Source: a virus. Taken from it: 29,756 nt of DNA. The DNA lies in the IMG/VR virus record IMGVR_UViG_3300020472_000118, positions 1 to 29,756 of that record; one strand, 5' to 3'. The notes beneath the pieces were generated by a model. The model saw only the letters and a program-made list of their open reading frames with translations, ran no database searches and had not been told where the DNA came from. Numbering within the stretch: the first letter of the stretch is position 1; each line of letters opens with the position of its first letter. The position numbers and the translations under genes were made by a program. Positions 24,801-29,756 of the stretch are shown here, piece after piece.

Positions 24801-27800
24801 TAACTTTTAAATTTTTAGATTTATTAATTGGTATTAAATTATAATATAAATTTTGACTTATTTGATTTACATTTTTAATAGTTAATTTGGCATTAGAATC
24901 TACACCAATCCTTCCAGATTTTTCAATATTAAAATCAGTTGTTTTTTTAGAACTTTCAAAAACATTATTTAAGTCAATATCAGAATAAATGTTAAAATCA
25001 AATGCACTATATGAATTAGTACCATCACTAAATGATAAAGAAGAATCTGAAAGATCAAAAATTATTTTTTCATTTCTCTCTAAATTAATTCTAGGATTAA
25101 TAGATGCTATTGTTCCTCCAGATGCACTAGTGATAGAAATTACCTCTGGTGCAGTTTTTACTGACTGATAGTAATCATTGCATAATTTAATAGTATTATC
25201 ATCTACAACATACACAAAATACATCCCGTTATTTACCAATCCCCCAGAAGATGTGGTAGCAGTATGAATAATTTTTTGTCCATCAATATAACCATGTCTA
25301 GATATTGTAATAGTGTTATTTGTAGTATTAACATTTCCTGAAACAAAAGTTCTAGGATTAATAACCAATCTTCTATTATAATCATTATATGCTACATTAA
25401 TAGTAGTTGTTATACCTGGATTTGCATTAAAGAAAATATGATCATCAGGTATTAAACCATGAGTAGATGCAGTAGATACTGTTACTACAGATCGTTGAAC
25501 TTGTCCAGTTATAATATCAGAATAATTAGTTTTTAAACTATGATATACACCAGTTCCTATTCCAGTAAAATATAAAGTACTAATATTAGTAATACTATTA
25601 ATTCCTACTATATTACCAGTAGATCCTAATCCAACTGAACCTGTAGCAATTCCAATTAAATCGTTAGATAATTTAGCTGCATAAAGGGTTTGTCCATTAT
25701 CAAGAGTGAAATCCATGATTCCATCAGTGGAAACCCCAAGTGCAGTTCCATCATTTGTTCTATATGTTAAAATATCACCAGTTTTTAATCCATGATCTTT
25801 AAAATAAAGAGATTTTGTAGGAATGAAAATTTCTGATATTCCTGCTCCAGGATTAGCAAATACTAAGGTAGATCCTATACCAACTCCAGCAAGAGTTCCT
25901 AATCCAACAGATTCTTTAGGATCAAAATACAACTCATTATTGATTCTAAAATTATTATTATCAGACCCACCAAGACCAAAAATAAAAGATCTTGGTTGTT
26001 GTGATAATAAAGAAACTGCTGTATGTGAAGATCCTATAGTAGAATCATAATTTCTTAAAACTCTGATTCTAGAAGAAACTTGATCTACATTTAATACTTT
26101 TACTTTTTCAGTGCCAATACCTAGAATATCATTTGATTTAATTAAAAGGGAAGAATCTATTTCTCCATTAATATTAAAGAAAGTAACAATACCAGTGGAT
26201 GTAGTAGCATTTACTTCATTAAACAATCTAAATGTATCTGTAATTACTCCTACATTTCTTATTGAGTTGTTTAATATATTATTAGTGCTTAATCCAGATA
26301 TTGTAACTAATTCTGTAGAAAATAAATTATGAGGAACTGTAGTATAACCAACAACCCCCTTACCCAATGAAGAAAATTCTACATTACTAAAAGTAGTAGA
26401 AGCGATACTAATATTATATACATCTTTTCCTCTAAGAAATGATACATTTGCATTAGCTCCATATCCACCAGTTCCTTCATTATTAAATGAAATTACATCT
26501 CCAACTTGATAATTGGATCCTGCAGTTTTAATTCCTACTGCATTTAAATATCCATCTGCAATGGACATAACCTTAGATTTAGACTTTGTAGATGGACTAA
26601 AAACAAAATCATAATCTGTATTTCCAAAATTAAAATTATAAGGAGAAGTATTTCTAACTAAATTTGTTTTATTAAGATCTATAGTATCTTGATTTGATTG
26701 AAAATTAAAATTATAATCAATAGGTTGAGAATTAAAGGAATCCCCTATAAAATAAGGAAACTGAGGTTTTTTATTATTTTTAAAAGATCCTTCAGAATCT
26801 GTTTCTAAATTTACAGTAGAAAAATATGCATAAGTTCCTCTTGGAAACTCTGGTGTTTTACAAAATCTTCCATTGTGTTCATCTAAATCATAATCGTCAC
26901 TATAAGTAAAATCTTCTACAAAGTATCCTTGAGGGAATAAAAACTCTCCATTTGAATTTTGTGGATTGGGTCTATTTGTTGCTATACCACTAACATATCC
27001 AGATGTAAGAAGTTTAACATCCCCTCCAGTAGGATTTGAATATCCTGAAGGTCCATAAATTGGATGTCCATCATAAGCCCATCCAATTATAGGAGAATGT
27101 TCTTCTGATACTTGTTCTATATCATTTTCATATATTAAATCTGGAGTAAGAATTACCTCCCCATCTATAGTTTTTTTACTATAAACACTTTGTCTTAATT
27201 TTCTAGGTGCATATAAATGATTATATTGCAATCCATAGTTACCATCAGAAACAACCCCATCATCCAATGATATTTTATTTGATTGATATAATTGTTCAAA
27301 CTTATTAACAGTCCATACTTTAGGTACAGAATATAAAGTACACTCAGATCCAGCAGGAGTAATTGATGTTACAATATCTGAAAAAGTATATCCTATACCA
27401 CTATGAACAACTTTAACTGATACTATTTCACCACCTTCAATTACAGGAGTTATAACACTTCCTTGTCCAGATCCAGAAATCTTTAAATTAGGAGGACTAT
27501 TATATCCAGATCCAGAATTAAGAACTATTATATTTGTTACTTTTCCATTTTCTATAACAGGATGGAATTGTGCATCCTTTCCTCTATTGAAAGTAAATGA
27601 AAGTTGTCTATTATAATTGATAATGTCAGATGATCCATATCCAATTCCTCCATCTGCAATATATACAGATTTTATAGACCCTCTTACTATGGGTCTTAAA
27701 GATGCATTAAAATCTTGCCCAGATAAAGTAGATACACCAATATTTCCAGTTATAGATACCTCTATTGGTGGATAATTAAATTCATGAATTCCAGATCCAG

Positions 27801-29610
27801 AAGAAACAAAATCAACATACTTTTGATTTCTTAAGTAGAAATCTTTTGCAGTAGATCCTACACCAACAGCAGATAATCTAAATGAATCATGATCTACCTT
27901 TTTGACATAATAATCAGTCAAAGTAGAAAGACCAACTATAGGAGTTGATTTAGCATCATATCTAATTAAATCCCCAGTCTCATATCCATGATCATTAATG
28001 GTTATTAAATTAAAGGATGTATTAATACCAGTAGTGGTAGAAGTTAATTTATTCTTATATCCAACACCAGAACTAGCAATACTTACAGAACTAACAATTC
28101 TCTTTTTCTCATTACATGTTAATACATGAGTTCCCACTCCATAGTCTGTAAGATTAATAGAGGAAATACCAGCAATAGCATCATCAAAATTAGTATGTAA
28201 AGATACAGTAGTTGAATTTTTAACAGCGCAATAATAAGGAGAGAAAGTAGTTAATCCAGCAACAGCAGTTTGTCCTTCTGGATCATAAGTTATAAATTCA
28301 CCATCTCTAAATTTATGATAAGTACTAAATGCTATAGTATTATTAGTTAAATCTACCAATCCTGCAGATTCTATAGAATTAAACTTTGCAGAATGATCTA
28401 CCAAAGTTAAATTAGGAATTGCAATAGATCCAGACCCATTACCACCAGAAATTTTAATAGTAGGTTGTGATAGATAGTCAAATCCACCATCAAGAACCTG
28501 TATTTCTTCTACACTACCTTCAACTTCACAATAAGCAGATAATCCACTTCCAACTGTAGATGTTGCTGTTAAAATAGGTGGATTAATAACATCATAACCA
28601 TTTCCTTCAGTAAGAACGTCAATTTTTTCTATAGATCCATAATAAATTATATCTTTTGATTTATAATTAAGTATTTCAACACCATTAACCAAAATACCAG
28701 TTTTTCCTGATTCTGTTTTAATTTTATTTTGAGAAGTTACTGGAATTGGTACTTTTCTTATTAATTTTTGAGATTCAATTGTTTTTGATGAAAAATTAAA
28801 TAATTCTAAAACATTATTTGTTATTGTTCCAGAAAAAGATACATAATTATCATTAGAAAGATCTGAAAGACTATGGGAAATTTTTATAGTATTATTATCT
28901 ACCTTTCTAACAAAATATTGTTTTTCTACAATATCTAACTTATTATCTTCATTAACTCCACTATAAACGATATGATCTCCTGTAATAAATCCATGATTTA
29001 CTACTGTTAATTCAGTATCCTCATCATATACCCCAGAACAGAAAATTTTATTATTTGGGATATCTAAAAACTCATTAAAGTAACTTGGAATAGATGAGGA
29101 AGTAATATAAACTACTCCATTATTATCTTTATATGCATTTTGAACATTTGTAGTATAATTACTAGATTCTGGATAATTTTCTAATTTTGCTTTTAATAAT
29201 AATCTTTGAGCTGTATAAGATCTTCCTACTACTAATGTTCCAACACTTTTTACTGTTACTTCCTTATAATTATTAATAACAATAACTTCACCCTCAGTCC
29301 CATTCATAAAGACTGTATCCCCTACCTTAAATGTATGAGGGTCAAATAAAGTTAGTTTATAACTTTCATTTGAAAGATCTGCAATTTCAAAACTTGCTAC
29401 ACTATATGTAGGACAAATATTATAAAATAACTCAGTTGCTTGTAAATTTTTTACTGTTTCTCCAAGATTAGCAGATTCTATAATATCTCCTTCCTTTATA
29501 CCGTAAGTTAGAGGGAAATTTAAATCTAAACCAGATAGTACTCCAGTTACTCTAACTTTTACTACATTAGCAGTTCCAACACCAGAATATCCATAAGCAA
29601 ATACATCCAT
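18805..29610 (-). CDS. Giant modular virion structural protein with YHYH domain (3601 aa from the first downstream ATG; true gene extends upstream)
   Basis: This protein lies just upstream of gp8, the position of T4 gp7, so a baseplate role is likely. It is built of repeated modules. At least six 'HGxxTGDxIxY...VDxxTIxLs' units lie at about 203, 430, 538, 1273, 1437 and 2575. Many 'GGxGYxxxPxixIsG' units occur at about 327, 647-747, 1027, 2927 and 3337. A YHYH domain spans about 835-955 (WAYDGHPIYGPSGY, then DEHNGRFCKTPEFPRGTYAYF and FPYFIG). Two modules related to the free-standing 114-residue protein lie at about 2293-2363 and 2423-2507. A TRPWMGTEVAAHSSG module is near 2720. The C-terminus ends in TSPIVERTNPLKSSDYNT. 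The ATG at 29610 is only the first in-frame ATG after a TGA. Coding clearly continues upstream and no SD precedes it. Confidence 0.85.
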   Translation of the reverse strand: MDVFAYGYSGVGTANVVKVRVTGVLSGLDLNFPLTYGIKEGDIIESANLGETVKNLQATELFYNICPTYSVASFEIADLSNESYKLTLFDPHTFKVGDTVFMNGTEGEVIVINNYKEVTVKSVGTLVVGRSYTAQRLLLKAKLENYPESSNYTTNVQNAYKDNNGVVYITSSSIPSYFNEFLDIPNNKIFCSGVYDEDTELTVVNHGFITGDHIVYSGVNEDNKLDIVEKQYFVRKVDNNTIKISHSLSDLSNDNYVSFSGTITNNVLELFNFSSKTIESQKLIRKVPIPVTSQNKIKTESGKTGILVNGVEILNYKSKDIIYYGSIEKIDVLTEGNGYDVINPPILTATSTVGSGLSAYCEVEGSVEEIQVLDGGFDYLSQPTIKISGGNGSGSIAIPNLTLVDHSAKFNSIESAGLVDLTNNTIAFSTYHKFRDGEFITYDPEGQTAVAGLTTFSPYYCAVKNSTTVSLHTNFDDAIAGISSINLTDYGVGTHVLTCNEKKRIVSSVSIASSGVGYKNKLTSTTTGINTSFNLITINDHGYETGDLIRYDAKSTPIVGLSTLTDYYVKKVDHDSFRLSAVGVGSTAKDFYLRNQKYVDFVSSGSGIHEFNYPPIEVSITGNIGVSTLSGQDFNASLRPIVRGSIKSVYIADGGIGYGSSDIINYNRQLSFTFNRGKDAQFHPVIENGKVTNIIVLNSGSGYNSPPNLKISGSGQGSVITPVIEGGEIVSVKVVHSGIGYTFSDIVTSITPAGSECTLYSVPKVWTVNKFEQLYQSNKISLDDGVVSDGNYGLQYNHLYAPRKLRQSVYSKKTIDGEVILTPDLIYENDIEQVSEEHSPIIGWAYDGHPIYGPSGYSNPTGGDVKLLTSGYVSGIATNRPNPQNSNGEFLFPQGYFVEDFTYSDDYDLDEHNGRFCKTPEFPRGTYAYFSTVNLETDSEGSFKNNKKPQFPYFIGDSFNSQPIDYNFNFQSNQDTIDLNKTNLVRNTSPYNFNFGNTDYDFVFSPSTKSKSKVMSIADGYLNAVGIKTAGSNYQVGDVISFNNEGTGGYGANANVSFLRGKDVYNISIASTTFSNVEFSSLGKGVVGYTTVPHNLFSTELVTISGLSTNNILNNSIRNVGVITDTFRLFNEVNATTSTGIVTFFNINGEIDSSLLIKSNDILGIGTEKVKVLNVDQVSSRIRVLRNYDSTIGSSHTAVSLLSQQPRSFIFGLGGSDNNNFRINNELYFDPKESVGLGTLAGVGIGSTLVFANPGAGISEIFIPTKSLYFKDHGLKTGDILTYRTNDGTALGVSTDGIMDFTLDNGQTLYAAKLSNDLIGIATGSVGLGSTGNIVGINSITNISTLYFTGIGTGVYHSLKTNYSDIITGQVQRSVVTVSTASTHGLIPDDHIFFNANPGITTTINVAYNDYNRRLVINPRTFVSGNVNTTNNTITISRHGYIDGQKIIHTATTSSGGLVNNGMYFVYVVDDNTIKLCNDYYQSVKTAPEVISITSASGGTIASINPRINLERNEKIIFDLSDSSLSFSDGTNSYSAFDFNIYSDIDLNNVFESSKKTTDFNIEKSGRIGVDSNAKLTIKNVNQISQNLYYNLIPINKSKNLKVKNEIIRDDINIIASNALKLSFGSLGGSQILVGASGTTFSFVIPFEPKKLEYSSGDGEFNYITNSSTSYGPIGKVALLDVGKNYKILPGISTITSVHGKNAILKASSTNIGAIKSIDIENIGFDYPVDKTLKPDAYLPQVLEVKSSHTLEKIGITSTGTNYTESPNLVLIDPLSNSKVTDVELDYKLGDEEVTILKNVNDLSSDTPIVIPTFNSNGIKISNIDYNDTTKDVTVTIGASFSDAADYPFEVGKKVLIEGVSVGVGSTGLGYNSENYNYKLFEILATDPNIGGTLGTVRYSLVNTVPDGEVPGAFKSSTSVGRITPESTFPIFDVTTKPASFNLGEIVVSGDETGIIQSQSLNSGYVTVLGARRFLKNSIITGKVSRTKATITNNTTFTSSYNIGSSSIVKEGWKDNVGFLNDNQQRIIDSNYYQFFSYALQSEVQYDTWNEPVSSLNHTAGFKKFSDLIVPSHRDVGFSTTQDETKFDIISDLVSVMDLNCVFDFDLAKERTVEIDSTVVSDEILLESKILQDYIESIGNRVLDIDDISPNFNSNPRTDPFMAVDTFLLSSARYKKYITYSRDKRYTDERQILIVSLIHDNATAYLNQYGRVETVGDLGSYDFDIVGEEGRLLYYPKKFRRNDYTVSTVAFNIEDTVAGIGSTALGDSINIASSTKTLALGTSASTTVVGIASTYRSSKVLVSYAASDKSHYEVDELTVVHDGTNVELMEYGQLTTEMGSEDGTPGLGTYSASLSGSYVNLNFTPNVSTASTYVINTLRVSIASTNSESVGVGTTVLNTSLLDSTLTSIGSTSSPIAVGIATFDNSVYECAYYFASIEDTTNQQYQASEVIVATTDASPSITEYGITQSGGNLGDFSALSTAGVTTVTFTPLANADVEVKVFQSALRVVDDESTITTIDLDNASIDTGYGLYDSTESDVKRAFDLKHKQRNIFKRNFVGSATTVINTNENTITIPDHYFVTGEPLTYAHNGTGIQTSGGDLSSSVFAIKVDESTLRLATSAENALKTIPTYIGLSAVGVGTSHSLTAQNPNSKAIISIDNVIQKPIIPTTVTTTVTGDVATTANSITVSGITSIFGGDLVKMGDEIMKVTSVGFGATNTLLVTRPWMGTEVAAHSSGASVTKLQGGYNIVDNTLNFYSAPYGLTPISTTSNEPDSIDWTGISTRSTFNGRTFMRSGVKNKADQPYAKNYIFDDISPQFTGYSTNFTLKSNGSNIAGFSTGNAILLINDVFQEPKRDTGSVSVEGDYTFVEDTDDVGITTVQFTGTISSVSYDPNAANVPVGGVIVSVGSTEGFGYQPLVAAGGTAVVSGLGTISSISIGNSGSGYRAGIQTVVNVGVGTSSTGIPNIEFIGTAAISGGNIVSIAITNPGIGYTSTNQPFVVFDDPLSYSNISLEYSSSSLTGSGTQAKANIVVGQGSSVIGFEIVNEGYGYGVDQTLTIPVGGTTGIPTTRSFAGVSSEFQITIEEVYNDNFAGWTVGDFQVIDPLDSLFDDKSTSFPLKINGAQKTIQSKPGSNVNVELTLLVFINDILQVPQNGYTFNGGSYINFTEAPKVGDTSKILFYEGTGSVDVANVDILETIKRGDTVTLHDDNRIYDEDSRTVSEILASDSLLTNVYGDAGINTNENYKRPLNWCRQTEDKFIDGEAVPKDRPHYEPLIYPNTNIIQSVGVGSTVIFVSNVRTFFDNTKEKSSTQGNIRIISQDNIVGSAATAIVSGLGTISSITIGTVGAGYTEAPSVSISNPVGLGTLQRAYATSTISSGSVSSITVTTAGAAYTSTNPPQVLIGEPKISAYVESIEDVSYTGDFGIISGISTTSVGVASTGIVFDLLLPKDSLFRDASIVGSAMSVSGIAQGYYFVVSNSNVGNAVTSLYQDGTVVGIGTSFIDNVYEVANVSIAQTMGIGIGLTYVAQVTVSVQDYNGLTGLGYSEFFGDYSWGRIATQPRLNGKVFTSYAGDSNGLIGINTSPIVERTNPLKSSDYNT

Positions 29611-29756
29611 TCTAAGATTTTGCTTAGAAGGAATAACTTGATCTACTCCAGAGCATCCAAAGAACTGATTTAAAGTTTTGGAGGTATAATTAATTGTAGA
29701 AGATGTTCCGTTATCATAATCTACCTTTAAAACTCAAGTAGCTCCAAAACCAACAG
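29611..29756 (-). pseudogene. Upstream coding part of the giant gene, interrupted by an in-frame TGA
   Basis: Upstream of the ATG at 29610 the same frame stays open for 41 codons of normal-looking protein (VLKVDYDNGTSSTINY, later NQFFGCSGVDQVIP). It then meets TGA at 29736-29734. Beyond the stop the frame again looks coding (VGFGAT) up to the window edge. The stop is therefore embedded in coding sequence and is probably a point change or an assembly or sequencing error rather than the true gene boundary. A real disruption, or a short separate upstream protein, cannot be excluded from this window. Confidence 0.6.
29734..29736 (-). other. In-frame TGA codon inside the giant structural gene
   Basis: Minus-strand codons read GGA GCT ACT TGA GTT TTA AAG. 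The frame is shared with the downstream 3601-codon ORF (42 codons before its ATG). Every complete gene in the window ends in TAA or TAG, so this is the only TGA in a used reading frame. Confidence 0.8.

Noticed and set aside
17221-26332. Plus-strand ORFs of 62-75 codons opposite gp8 and the giant gene
   Set aside because: They are shadows in low-complexity AT-rich coding sequence, without SD or protein-like composition.
18805-29610. Repeated motifs in the giant gene as a DNA repeat array or CRISPR
   Set aside because: The similarity is at the protein level and divergent. There are no regular identical DNA repeats or spacers.
1-29756. Genome-wide recoding of TGA as Trp, suggested by the absence of TGA stops
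   Set aside because: Thousands of codons in long frames contain Trp only as TGG and no in-frame TGA except one. Avoidance of TGA stops is expected in an AT-rich genome.
1-29756. tRNA genes, defence systems, auxiliary metabolic genes or mobile elements
   Set aside because: None can be supported: the window is filled by minus-strand structural genes with gaps of at most about 45 bases.

Overview
The window is a compact, AT-rich stretch of virion-morphogenesis genes from a T4-like contractile-tailed phage. All supported genes lie on the minus strand, so they are transcribed from the right edge towards position 1. Recognisable T4 homologues appear in T4 order: gp8 (baseplate wedge), gp13 and gp14 (neck), gp15 (tail sheath stabiliser), gp16 (small terminase) and the first codons of gp17 (large terminase). 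The low GC content, the DUF4815 protein, the YHYH domain, the many 'GGxGYxxxP' repeats and the small proteins between T4 genes are typical of marine T4-like phages. A cyanophage (Prochlorococcus/Synechococcus) is the best guess; a pelagiphage relative cannot be excluded.

Layout in transcription order. (1) 29756-18805: a giant modular virion protein, incomplete at the window edge, in the position of T4 gp7. It has a YHYH domain and an in-frame TGA near its visible N-terminal part. (2) 18783-17215: gp8. (3) 17208-8965: a 2747-residue DUF4815 protein in the position of T4 gp9/gp10. (4) 8963-8327: a 72-residue coiled-coil protein and a 141-residue Ig-like structural protein, in the place of T4 gp11/gp12/wac. 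(5) 8299-4606: gp13, gp14, gp15 and gp16, closely packed. (6) 4562-63: an insertion of about 4.5 kb that separates gp16 from gp17. It encodes a 1141-residue coiled-coil/beta-helix fibre-like protein, two 110-114-residue structural proteins, an 88-residue protein and a 47-residue coiled-coil protein. (7) 53-1: the start of gp17, behind a strong AGGAGG site.

The genes build the baseplate and its peripheral fibres (giant protein, gp8, DUF4815 protein), cap and join the tail to the head (gp15, gp14, gp13) and package DNA (gp16, gp17). Five ATAAATA/CTAAATA sites resembling T4-type late promoters precede gp8, gp13, gp15, the 1141-residue protein and the 88-residue protein. In four of them the stop codon of the preceding gene lies within the promoter core. 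The same small sequence modules recur in several different proteins, which suggests exchange of modules inside the structural cassette.

There is no gene-free stretch longer than about 45 bases. I see no tRNA, CRISPR array, insertion sequence, integrase, defence gene or metabolic gene. I do not see a wholly new system. The points most worth following up are the in-frame TGA, the stop-in-promoter arrangement, the split terminase locus, the shared modules and the triplicated N-terminal LPS motif.
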